The translations under genes were made by a program, and so were the position numbers. 64,000 nucleotides of DNA from Paludibacter propionicigenes WB4 (GTDB lineage: Bacteria; Bacteroidota; Bacteroidia; Bacteroidales; Paludibacteraceae), in the NCBI RefSeq assembly GCF_000183135.1, contig NC_014734.1, positions 1,612,001-1,676,000 of the forward strand, read 5' to 3'. The notes under the pieces are model-generated. The model did no database searches and was not told where the DNA came from. It was given only the letters and a program-made list of their open reading frames with translations. How positions within the stretch are numbered: position 1 is the first letter of the stretch; each line of letters opens with the position of its first letter. This document shows, piece by piece, positions 47,510 to 55,617 of this stretch.

Positions 47510-47974
47510 ATGAGTAAAATAGTTATCAATAGTTTTGAGGAGTTAGAACAATACGTTGGAAAAGAGTTGGGGGTATCAGATTATATTACCATTACTCAGG
47601 AACAAATTAATCTTTTTGCTGATGCCACACTGGATCATCAATGGATACATGTTGACGCTGAGAGAGCAAAAACTGAAAGTCCATATAAAACGACGATTGC
47701 TCACGGCTACTTAAATCTATCAGTACTACCTTATCTGTGGAATGAAGTGGTAGAAGTAAACAACTCTAAACTAACTGTAAACTATGGGATTGAAAATCTT
47801 CGATTCAACCAGCCCGTGTTAGTCAACAGCGAAGTGCGCGTGCGAGCCAAACTGAAAGCAGTGAAAAATCTAAGAGGAACTACCAAAGCCGAGATAGAAG
47901 TTGCAATGGAAATAAACGGAAACAAGAAGACCGCATTGGATGCAACTATCATTTTCTTGTACCATTTCATCTAA
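47510..47974 (+). CDS. MaoC-like (NodN) enoyl-CoA hydratase-fold protein
   Basis: A 154-residue hot-dog-fold protein with the hydratase-2 motif FADATLDHQWIHVDAERA and PYKTTIAHGYLNLSVLPYLW (catalytic Asp and His). NodN-type members act on acyl-CoA or acyl-ACP; the substrate is unknown. It has its own promoter. Confidence 0.88.
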   Translation: MSKIVINSFEELEQYVGKELGVSDYITITQEQINLFADATLDHQWIHVDAERAKTESPYKTTIAHGYLNLSVLPYLWNEVVEVNNSKLTVNYGIENLRFNQPVLVNSEVRVRAKLKAVKNLRGTTKAEIEVAMEINGNKKTALDATIIFLYHFI

Positions 47975-48022
47975 CATGCTTCATTTCTGACGATTAGTTG
48001 ACAAATTAAATATCAAACAAAT

Positions 48023-48439
48023 ATGTCGGGTTACTTCAACAACAAACTGCAAAAACCTACCGACGAAATGCTCTCATCAGCTTTAGGTGAAACGAAAAAG
48101 ATATTGGATGATATCATCTCCTTCATTAAAGCCGAATTTGGAGAAAGCTCCGTGGAATGGAAGTTTTATGGAGCTAAAATAGGTTGGACGATTAAAGTTT
48201 TCAACAAGAAACGAAATGTATTTTTTGTAGGTTCAGAAGATGGATATTTCCGAATAGCATTCATATTTGGCAATAAAGCCTATCGGAAAATCATGGATAG
48301 CAACTTGCCTGATTACATCAAACAACTATTAACTGAGTCGAAAGTATACATGGAGGGTCGGTCTTTGCAACTTGAAATCAGAAATATATCTGACGCAATG
48401 CCTCTGCAAGAGTTGGTTAAGATAAAATTGGCCAATTAA
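48023..48439 (+). CDS. DUF3788 protein
   Basis: A 138-residue protein resembling DUF3788: EWKFYGAKIGWTIKVFNKKR, then FVGSEDGYFRIAFIFGNKAY, and VYMEGRSLQLEI. Found in Firmicutes and Bacteroidota, function unknown. Confidence 0.75.
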   Translation: MSGYFNNKLQKPTDEMLSSALGETKKILDDIISFIKAEFGESSVEWKFYGAKIGWTIKVFNKKRNVFFVGSEDGYFRIAFIFGNKAYRKIMDSNLPDYIKQLLTESKVYMEGRSLQLEIRNISDAMPLQELVKIKLAN

Positions 48440-48573
48440 TCCGAAATTAAGCTTCCTTAACTGCACGAATCTGAATTATTATCAATCTTGCTTTCTCTGT
48501 ATAAAAATATAGTTGTATTTTTACAGCACTTTATGTACTTCAAGCATAAGTATAACTAGTAAAACACATAATC

Positions 48574-48783
48574 ATGAATCACTTATTATTTTTAAATTTA
48601 GGAGCCGGCGAAATAATTATCATTGCTTTAATTGTATTATTATTATTCGGAGGAAAAAAAATTCCCGAATTAATGAAAGGTATTGGCAAAGGAGTTAAAA
48701 GTTTCAAAGAGGGCCTTAACGAAATTGAGACTGAAATAAAAAAAGATGTAAATACTGACGAGAAAAAAGACGCTGCTAAGTAA
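48574..48783 (+). CDS. tatA: TatA, twin-arginine translocase subunit
   Basis: A 69-residue protein with the TatA layout: one membrane helix (residues 9-26, AGEIIIIALIVLLLFGGKK), the hinge KKIPELMKGIGKG, then an amphipathic helix and a Lys/Asp/Glu tail. Forms the pore for folded proteins. tatC follows after 6 bases. No separate tatB is seen, as is common in Bacteroidota. Confidence 0.93.
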   Translation: MNHLLFLNLGAGEIIIIALIVLLLFGGKKIPELMKGIGKGVKSFKEGLNEIETEIKKDVNTDEKKDAAK

Positions 48784-48789
48784 ATACTC

Positions 48790-49605
48790 ATGAGCAAAGT
48801 GAATGACAATGAAATGACATTTTGGGATCACTTAGATGATTTACGAAAAACATTGTTTCGAATTGCAGCTTTTATAGGCATAGTGTCGTTGGTATTTTTT
48901 CTTTACATGCCGCAAATTTTCGACTCGGTCATTCTTGCTCCTACCAGAAATGATTTCTTTCTATATAAATGGTTTAACGAAGCCAACAAACATATAGCTC
49001 TATTTCCTGATTTTTGTTTGGGGACATTTCAGGTGAAAGTTATTAACATTAATCTTTCATCGCAGTTCTTTATACACATGTCAACATCGTTTTGGTTTGC
49101 TTTGGTGCTGAGTTTTCCTTTTGTCATTTATCAACTGTTTCTTTTCATTAAACCGGCACTCTACAACCACGAACAAAAAAATGCAGGTTGGGCATTTTTC
49201 TTTGGAAATATATTGTTTTTTATCGGAGTTGTGATAGGCTATATCATTGTTTTCCCGCTTACATTACGTTTTTTGGCCGGATACCAGCTTAGTAAATTCA
49301 TTGAACAAAGCGTTTCATTAGATTCATACATGGATAGTTTTCTAATGCTCTGCTTTATGATGGGATTAGTCTTTGAGCTACCGCTGCTTTCGTGGTTTTT
49401 ATCCCAACTTGGTATTTTGCACCGCGGATTTTTCAATCGTTTCAGAAAACATGCAATAGTTCTGCTACTTATTCTGGCTGCTGTAGTAACACCTACAGGT
49501 GATCCGTTTACACTGATGGTTGTATTTCTTCCAATTTATATGCTGTGGGAAATAAGCGCCTTAGTTGTAAAAAGAAAACCAATCGAATCTGAAGATGTAA
49601 ATTAA
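48790..49605 (+). CDS. tatC: TatC, twin-arginine signal receptor
   Basis: A 271-residue, six-helix protein. N-terminal FWDHLDDLRKTLFRIAAFIG is the TatC signature (E/D-HLxxLR), followed by FPFVIYQLFLFIKPALYNHE, the long stretch after FFGNILFFIGVVIGY, and LITPTGDP-like VVTPTGDPFTLMVVFLP. It receives RR signal peptides; two likely clients follow directly. Confidence 0.96.
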   Translation: MSKVNDNEMTFWDHLDDLRKTLFRIAAFIGIVSLVFFLYMPQIFDSVILAPTRNDFFLYKWFNEANKHIALFPDFCLGTFQVKVININLSSQFFIHMSTSFWFALVLSFPFVIYQLFLFIKPALYNHEQKNAGWAFFFGNILFFIGVVIGYIIVFPLTLRFLAGYQLSKFIEQSVSLDSYMDSFLMLCFMMGLVFELPLLSWFLSQLGILHRGFFNRFRKHAIVLLLILAAVVTPTGDPFTLMVVFLPIYMLWEISALVVKRKPIESEDVN

Positions 49606-49642
49606 TATCATATAGCTTTATAATCCAATAAGTCAATACATT

Positions 49643-50581
49643 ATGAAAAGAAGAGATTTTTTTAAGTCAGCAGCAGTTGTAGGCTTAGCCTCTGTATTTA
49701 AAACAAATGCTTTGGGTTCGGTTGTTTCAAGCAATAGCAGTAGTTTAGCTGTTCAATCTCAACCCGATTTAGTAGCAGTTATGGGTGGCGAACCCGGTGT
49801 TATGCTTACTCGTGCATTGAAAGAATTGGGAGGCATAGGACATTTTGTAAAAAAAGGACAGAAGGTAGTTATCAAACCCAATATTGGCTGGGACAGAAAG
49901 CCGGAACTAGCGGCCAACACCAATCCCGAACTGGTAGGAACGCTTGTAAGACTGTGCAAAAGTGCAGGTGCTTCTGAAGTTGTTGTCTTCGACAATTCAT
50001 GTCAGGACTGGAAGAAATGCTACTCCAACAGCGGAATTGAAAAAGCAGTAACTGATGCCGGTGGAAAAATGGCACCAGCCAACAATGAATCATATTACCG
50101 CGAAGTAGATTTGCCAAGAGGCGTCAGTTTGAAGAAAGCGAAAATACACGGCGCACTACTGGATTGCGATGTATGGTTTAATATGCCTGTATTGAAACAT
50201 CATGGAGGAGCTAAAAATTCTATTTCTATGAAAAATCTTATGGGAATAGTTTGGGACAGAGGATTTTTCCATAGCCATGATTTACACCAGAGCATTGCAG
50301 ATATTGCCACATTCCACAAAAGTCCGGCACTTAATATCGTTGATGCATATCGAATAATGAAATCAAACGGACCGCAAGGTAAATCGGAAGCCGATGTGGT
50401 AACTCTCAAATCATTGATTGTTTCACACGATTTTGTTGCAGCCGACACTGCAGCCATGAAGCTATTCTCTCAAGTACAACCTACTGAGATTAAAGATGTA
50501 CGACACATAGGCCTTGCCGAAAAACTGAGAGTTGGGACACAAAATCTTGATAAACTCAACGTAAAGAGAATTAAGCTCTAA
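49643..50581 (+). CDS. DUF362 protein with Tat signal
   Basis: A 312-residue protein, predicted to be exported folded by Tat: MKRRDFFKSAAVVGLASVFK (RRxFFK). The rest is DUF362: KVVIKPNIGWDRKPELAANT, then VVVFDNSCQDWKKCY, WFNMPVLKHHGGAKNSISM and NLMGIVWDRGFFH. DUF362 proteins often carry or handle Fe-S clusters or sit beside ferredoxins, as here. It starts 37 bases after tatC. Confidence 0.9.
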   Translation: MKRRDFFKSAAVVGLASVFKTNALGSVVSSNSSSLAVQSQPDLVAVMGGEPGVMLTRALKELGGIGHFVKKGQKVVIKPNIGWDRKPELAANTNPELVGTLVRLCKSAGASEVVVFDNSCQDWKKCYSNSGIEKAVTDAGGKMAPANNESYYREVDLPRGVSLKKAKIHGALLDCDVWFNMPVLKHHGGAKNSISMKNLMGIVWDRGFFHSHDLHQSIADIATFHKSPALNIVDAYRIMKSNGPQGKSEADVVTLKSLIVSHDFVAADTAAMKLFSQVQPTEIKDVRHIGLAEKLRVGTQNLDKLNVKRIKL

Positions 50582-50617
50582 TAAAAATTACGTAAAACTA
50601 CCTTTCAATCTATTTTC

Positions 50618-52153
50618 ATGAAGTTTTTAAAAAAAATACGTGTAGCTTCAGCTATATTTTTCTTTTTGCCCATTTTATTATTTTTCATTGATTTTACGGG
50701 TAAATTACCACTACAGCTACACAAGTTTCTGGACATACAACTTATACCGGCACTTTTGTCGCTGAATGTTATTATGCTAATTGCATTAGTTGTATTAACT
50801 TTACTCTTTGGACGTATATATTGCTCAACAATTTGTCCATTGGGAGTTTATCAGGACATTGTATCATGGAAATCAAGATTGTTCAGAAAAAAAGCGAAAC
50901 AATATCGATTTATATTTCTTAAACCGCACAATCTGATTCGGTATTCAATTTTAGTTGTAACGGCTATTGTTTTTATCTGCGGTAGCTCATCTCTGATTTT
51001 ATTACTCGATCCGTACAGTACGTTCGGTCGTATCGTATCCCAACTGGTCAGACCATTGTTCATTATGGCTAATAACGGTTTAACAGACATACTGGGCAAA
51101 ATGAACAATTATACTTTGTATAAAGTGGATCAGGTAGGTTTTGTTCCTGTTGCGTTGGGTATTTCCATATTCTTTTTTGTTTTGGTTACTGTAATGTCCT
51201 GGTTTAAAGGAAGACTATATTGCAACACCATTTGCCCTGTGGGTACTGCTCTTGGATTTATTTCAAAAATCTCTATTTTCCATATTTCCATAGAAGAGTC
51301 TAATTGCAACAATTGTGGCCTGTGCGAGAAACACTGCAAATCTAATTGTATCAATAGTGACACAAAGAAAGTGGATGATTCGCGCTGTGTTAGTTGTTAT
51401 AACTGCATAAGTACCTGCAAAAAGGGCGGGATAAAATACCACAATCGTTATAAGTTTAAAAAAGCTCATACCATCACTACCGGTGATATTGACAACGGCC
51501 GAAGAACTTTCTTACTGGCTTCAGGTGCTGTACTCAGTACAGTAGCATTAGCCAATACTAAAAAGCTTGTTACCAATAACGAAGCAATGCTTACCCGAAA
51601 ACCAATTATGCCTCCGGGAGCAGGAAATATTGAGCATTTCAATAAACACTGTACCGGCTGCCAGCTTTGCGTAACAAAATGTCCGATGCACGTTTTAAAA
51701 CCTGCAGCTCTTCAATATGGTTTTAGCGGCATCACTCAGCCTCATTTAGTATTTTCAACTCATACATTCTGTACTTACGAGTGTGAAATTTGTACAAGCG
51801 TATGTCCTACATCAGCCTTAAGAAAACTACCTATTGAAGAAAAAAAACGTACACAAATTGGGGTGGCCAAGTTCCGAAAAAGCAAATGTGTAGTATTCAC
51901 TGACGAAAAAGACTGCGGGGCATGTTCTGAACACTGTCCGACGCAAGCCGTACACATGATCCCTTACAAAGATGGTCTCACCATCCCCGAAGTTACCGAA
52001 GATATTTGCATTGGTTGTGGTGCATGTGAGTCGATATGCCCGGCAAGACCCTATCAGGCAATTTATATTGAGGGAAATGAAACCCAAATTCTGGCTAAAA
52101 AACCGGCAGAGGCTGAAAAATTTGATAGAAAAATCGACAGTTTTGGATTTTAA
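50618..52153 (+). CDS. Membrane polyferredoxin with internal twin-arginine segment
   Basis: A 511-residue electron-transfer protein. The N-terminal half has about four membrane helices with NapH-type loops YCSTICPLGVYQD and YCNTICPVGTALGF. A first cluster pair follows (CNNCGLCEKHC, CVSCYNCISTC). At residues 295-296 there is a Tat-like sequence, NGRRTFLLASGAVLSTVALA, then further ferredoxin motifs (CTGCQLCVTKCP, CTYECEICTSVCP, CGACSEHCP, CIGCGACESICP). This layout matches the dual Sec/Tat-integrated polyferredoxins, with the C-terminal clusters exported folded. It follows tatAC and DUF362, so one electron-transfer module is likely; its acceptor is unknown. Confidence 0.9.
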   Translation: MKFLKKIRVASAIFFFLPILLFFIDFTGKLPLQLHKFLDIQLIPALLSLNVIMLIALVVLTLLFGRIYCSTICPLGVYQDIVSWKSRLFRKKAKQYRFIFLKPHNLIRYSILVVTAIVFICGSSSLILLLDPYSTFGRIVSQLVRPLFIMANNGLTDILGKMNNYTLYKVDQVGFVPVALGISIFFFVLVTVMSWFKGRLYCNTICPVGTALGFISKISIFHISIEESNCNNCGLCEKHCKSNCINSDTKKVDDSRCVSCYNCISTCKKGGIKYHNRYKFKKAHTITTGDIDNGRRTFLLASGAVLSTVALANTKKLVTNNEAMLTRKPIMPPGAGNIEHFNKHCTGCQLCVTKCPMHVLKPAALQYGFSGITQPHLVFSTHTFCTYECEICTSVCPTSALRKLPIEEKKRTQIGVAKFRKSKCVVFTDEKDCGACSEHCPTQAVHMIPYKDGLTIPEVTEDICIGCGACESICPARPYQAIYIEGNETQILAKKPAEAEKFDRKIDSFGF

Positions 52154-52267
52154 AATTAACTACGTTTTCTTATTAAAGTTATTATAAAAATCCTCAATAA
52201 TGGATTTCAACTTAGGACTTAATTGCAAAAAAAAGCTATCTTTGCATAGCAAACAATAAAGCAACGG

Positions 52268-52891
52268 ATGATTGAAATTATTATAAAAGGAATATTAATC
52301 GGATTATGCATTTCAGTACCTTTAGGTCCGATTGGTATGCTAACTATTCAACGCACTCTGAACAGAGGGCAGAAATATGGTATAGCTACCGGGCTTGGAG
52401 CTACTACTTCCGATTTAATATACACAGTAATCACGTTATTCTTCTTAAGCTTTGTTCTTGATTTTATTGAGGAACACCGAATGATGATTCAACTTGCCGG
52501 CAGCTTTGTAGTGGCAATATTCGGTTGGTATATTTTCAGAAGTAATCCCGCAACTCAGCCAAAACCAAATGAAACTATCAAACACAGCCTCTTTGGTGAT
52601 TTCATGACTTCGTTCGGGTTGACACTTTCTAACCCTTTGGTGCTATTCGTTTTAATCGCACTGTTTGCACGCTTCGAATTTATCGGAAATAAAACCACGC
52701 TGATTGTTTCTGTTATCGGGATAACATCTATTTTGGGTGGAGCGATACTATGGTGGAGCTTGTTAACCTTTTTAGTTAGCCGCTTTAAAAATAAGCTAAA
52801 CATGAGGGAGCTTAAAATCATTAATCAGATTATCGGACTCATTATCATCGGAATTGGCTTTGTAGGCTTTATTCTGAGCTTCCTTAAATAA
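52268..52891 (+). CDS. LysE-family exporter
   Basis: A 207-residue amino-acid exporter-type membrane protein with six hydrophobic segments. IGLCISVPLGPIGMLTIQRT is the conserved first helix (PxGPxxxL), and GLGATTSDLIYTVITLFFL follows. Substrate unknown. A -7 box TATCTTTG at 52237-52244 precedes it. Confidence 0.88.
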   Translation: MIEIIIKGILIGLCISVPLGPIGMLTIQRTLNRGQKYGIATGLGATTSDLIYTVITLFFLSFVLDFIEEHRMMIQLAGSFVVAIFGWYIFRSNPATQPKPNETIKHSLFGDFMTSFGLTLSNPLVLFVLIALFARFEFIGNKTTLIVSVIGITSILGGAILWWSLLTFLVSRFKNKLNMRELKIINQIIGLIIIGIGFVGFILSFLK

Positions 52892-52925
52892 AAAGCCAAC
52901 CCGCTTCACAACGAGTTGGCTTCAT
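52892..52925 (+). terminator. Hairpin after the LysE-type gene
   Basis: AAGCCAACCCG and CGAGTTGGCTT form an 11-bp stem with one mismatch, starting at the stop codon; the T-run is weak (CATCTTC). It separates two convergent genes. Confidence 0.55.
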
Positions 52926-52954
52926 CTTCATAAGATTAATATACAAAATAATTC

Positions 52955-53479
52955 TCAGGAATTTCCTGATTCTTGATTCTCTTGAATTCCATATTGGTGC
53001 ATCACGCCGTTAGAAGAAAATGTTTTCATCATTTCATCTTTTGTCATTTTACCTACAATCCAGATTATACTAAGTTCTCCTCTTTCTTTTGTTACTGTCA
53101 ACATTTCTGCATTATCATTCCCTGTAACCCGATAGTACACACGAACGCTTTCGCCTTTCTCTCTTGTTTCTACAGCCGTTTCAAAGTTGCCTTTTTCAAT
53201 TATCTGATCGAGTTCACGAACAACCGATTTCATTAGCGGTGAATCTGAGTTTTCATTCAAAGTCAGGATTTTAATTCCTTTCATCTTTGACATCATTTGC
53301 TTCTCGTTCTTAGCAACTCCGCCAAAAGCCGATGCCATATTCATCATTCCCTTTCCTACAGAAACATACTCAAACCGCTCATCGCGTCCGTATTTATCAA
53401 AAAGACTTTGTAGAGTCTGTGCCTGACTCGCCGATACTACCATAAAAAGTATAGCGACTAACATTATCGTTTTTTTCAT
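52955..53479 (-). CDS. DUF4252 exported protein
   Basis: A 174-residue protein: signal peptide MKKTIMLVAILFMVVSASQA, then SLFDKYGRDERFEYVSVGKG, MMSKMKGIKILTLNENSD and the region ending SIIWIVGKM. DUF4252 proteins in Bacteroidota commonly follow an ECF sigma factor, as here, and may be its main target. Function unknown. Confidence 0.85.
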   Translation of the reverse strand: MKKTIMLVAILFMVVSASQAQTLQSLFDKYGRDERFEYVSVGKGMMNMASAFGGVAKNEKQMMSKMKGIKILTLNENSDSPLMKSVVRELDQIIEKGNFETAVETREKGESVRVYYRVTGNDNAEMLTVTKERGELSIIWIVGKMTKDEMMKTFSSNGVMHQYGIQENQESGNS

Positions 53480-53491
53480 TTTTCTATTCTT

Positions 53492-54004
53492 TTAAAATTG
53501 AACTTTATTTTTAATTTCTTCTATTTTTTCCTTTGTTTCTGAAATTTTGCGCAGAGGTTCTAAGCCTTTTCTTACAGTGGAGAGACTTCGCATTGGCTTC
53601 ATACTACTCCTCAGCATATTATTTACTTTTGTTATTTTTGCTTCAGCATATTTTTGTGCATACTCAGGGCTTTCAATCTTTTTTCCTGATATAATCGCAA
53701 ATGTATCTGACTGTTTGGCTGGTTTTACAACCCATAAAGCAAGTATAAGAGCTGCTGCAATACCGGAATAAGAGACTGTTTTAATCCAAATATGCTTCCC
53801 TGAAGATTGCTTATCTGCCACCATCTTGAGGGGTGCAGTTAATTTATATTGCTTCTCATCTTCGAATGTATCGAACAAAGCTTTATAAAGCTCATGCTCA
53901 GCAGAAATTTGTCCGGATAAGAAGTAGTTCTTCAACACTTGTTCTTCAGCCAGCGATGTTTCGCCTTTAAAATATTTTTCCAGTAAATCGTTCATCGTTT
54001 CCAT
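53492..54004 (-). CDS. Anti-sigma-like single-pass membrane protein
   Basis: A 170-residue protein with a short N-terminal helical domain starting METMNDLLEKYFKGETSLAE (zinc-free anti-sigma-like) and one membrane helix near residues 78-95 (YSGIAAALILALWVV). The basic C-terminal region (residues 130-170) would be periplasmic. It overlaps the 3' end of the sigma gene by 13 bases, so translation is coupled. Its role as anti-sigma factor is inferred from position. Confidence 0.78.
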   Translation of the reverse strand: METMNDLLEKYFKGETSLAEEQVLKNYFLSGQISAEHELYKALFDTFEDEKQYKLTAPLKMVADKQSSGKHIWIKTVSYSGIAAALILALWVVKPAKQSDTFAIISGKKIESPEYAQKYAEAKITKVNNMLRSSMKPMRSLSTVRKGLEPLRKISETKEKIEEIKNKVQF

Positions 54005-54510
54005 ACTGTTTCCTCCACACGTTTTTGTTCATATATTATTTTTTCCCGAATTTTTTGGCGCGCTCTCGATAAATTGACACTTACAGCATTCTCTGTCAAC
54101 GAGGTTATCAAAGCAATTTCCGATAGTTCCATTCCTTCTACATCACGCATTCTGATTATTGTTCGTTGAAGTTCCGGCAATCTATCAATCATTTCTCGAA
54201 CTCTTGCTGCTAAATCGCTTTGCTCAACCTGTTGATGTGGATTAGGTTCAACAAATTCCATTTCTGCAGGTAGTTCGTCCTCGTCATGTTGCTGTCGCAA
54301 CGTGTCCAAACATAGATTTCTCATAGCCCTCAATGTAAAAGCCTGCACATTTTCCACAACATCCAGCTTATTTCTCTTTTCCCACAGCCTCATACTCAAC
54401 TCTTGCACAGCATCTTCTGCTGCTTCAGAACTCCGAAGAATCGATTTGGCTAATCGAAACATTTTATCGGACAGAGCGAGTATTTGAGAATTAAACTGTT
54501 GTGAATTCAT
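53992..54510 (-). CDS. ECF-type RNA polymerase sigma-70 factor
   Basis: A 172-residue sigma factor with region 2 (LRSSEAAEDAVQELSMRLWE and FTLRAMRNLCLDTLRQ) and region 4 (LPELQRTIIRMRDVEGMELS, then ENAVSVNLSRARQKIREK). First gene of a three-gene operon with an anti-sigma-like protein and a DUF4252 protein. A palindrome ATTGAGTACTCAAT lies 37 bases upstream. Confidence 0.93.
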   Translation of the reverse strand: MNSQQFNSQILALSDKMFRLAKSILRSSEAAEDAVQELSMRLWEKRNKLDVVENVQAFTLRAMRNLCLDTLRQQHDEDELPAEMEFVEPNPHQQVEQSDLAARVREMIDRLPELQRTIIRMRDVEGMELSEIALITSLTENAVSVNLSRARQKIREKIIYEQKRVEETVWKR

Positions 54511-54546
54511 ACAGATTTAGAGAATCTACAATTTTTCGATATCGTT

Positions 54547-54560
54547 ATTGAGTACTCAAT
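54547..54560. promoter_or_regulatory. Palindrome ATTGAGTACTCAAT upstream of ECF sigma gene
   Basis: A perfect 14-base palindrome 37-50 bases before the sigma start codon, in the position expected for an operator or autoregulatory element. No known binding protein is implied. Confidence 0.35.
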
Positions 54561-54688
54561 CGGGGATTACATGTTAATCATTCTCAATGTTTCCCCCTTC
54601 TATATTACAAGACGCAGGTAATAGAAAAATCTTACATGGAAGCTGAAATAAATTTATACCGGAAATTGTAATTACATAAAAACACATC

Positions 54689-55465
54689 CTAGAAGATGCG
54701 CTTCACTACGCGAAGATTGTGCGAGTATTTATCTGTAAACTCCGAAATTATTCCCTGTGAATCAATAGTTTCAATCTTCACACAACCCGAAGCATGAATA
54801 ATTTGATGTGAATTGAGCAAGATACCTACGTGGACAATTTCTCCTTCGCCATTTTCAAAGAAAGCCAAATCACCGGGCTTTACTTCGTTCAGAAAATCAA
54901 TGACTTTACCAAGTTCTACCTGCTGTGATGAATCTCTCGGCAACTGAATTCCACACATCGAAAACACAACCTGCACCAAACCGGAGCAATCGATACCCAT
55001 AATGGATTTTCCACCCCAAAGATACGGAGCATTCAGATATTGCTTGGCCAGTTGAACCAGACTTTCCCCTGTTTTATCTACTTGTTCAGTGGAATCTATC
55101 GGGTCAAAGATAAATGTCTTATTGTTTACTTTCAACTCGGTTCCTGCCTGAAAATGCAATTTGCTTCCACCCGGTAATAGCAGTTTTTCACCTGTTTCTT
55201 CATTTTGTCCTTCAATCAAAGGAGTACAGACACAATGTACGTTTAATTCTGTAAGTCTTTGTTCCTCGTGTTTCTTCAGAATTCTAATCATCTTTTTATC
55301 CACCCAGCCTACATAGTTATCTGCCAGATTCCTCAACAAAAACTGTTGGTCACGTGTTTTAATTACCTCTACACATTCTCCAAACAACAATTGCGAAGTC
55401 ATTTCGCTACTTTCGGTATCACTTTCACGAAGGGGAACAAGTGGAAGGTTTACAATTCCGGTCAT
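54689..55465 (-). CDS. NlpC/P60 cell-wall peptidase
   Basis: A 258-residue C40 peptidase with an SH3-like N-terminal part (residues 10-110) and a C-terminal catalytic domain: YLWGGKSIMGIDCSGLVQVV (nucleophile Cys), LNEVKPGDLAFFENGEGEIV and HVGILLNSHQIIHASG (catalytic His). It resembles YkfC/dipeptidyl-peptidase VI enzymes that cleave gamma-D-Glu-diamino acid bonds in recycled muropeptides. No signal peptide, agreeing with a cytoplasmic recycling role. Confidence 0.9.
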   Translation of the reverse strand: MTGIVNLPLVPLRESDTESSEMTSQLLFGECVEVIKTRDQQFLLRNLADNYVGWVDKKMIRILKKHEEQRLTELNVHCVCTPLIEGQNEETGEKLLLPGGSKLHFQAGTELKVNNKTFIFDPIDSTEQVDKTGESLVQLAKQYLNAPYLWGGKSIMGIDCSGLVQVVFSMCGIQLPRDSSQQVELGKVIDFLNEVKPGDLAFFENGEGEIVHVGILLNSHQIIHASGCVKIETIDSQGIISEFTDKYSHNLRVVKRIF

Positions 55466-55617
55466 GTATACACAGATAAATGATTAGTTTTTAAAACGAT
55501 GACATACTTTTATGCAAAAATAACGAAAGTTTAATGATAATAATTGTAATAGGGATTTTTTTCGTATTTTTCGGCAGTTTTTAGCGTAGAATAATTCTTC
55601 GTAAGACAAGTTACATT

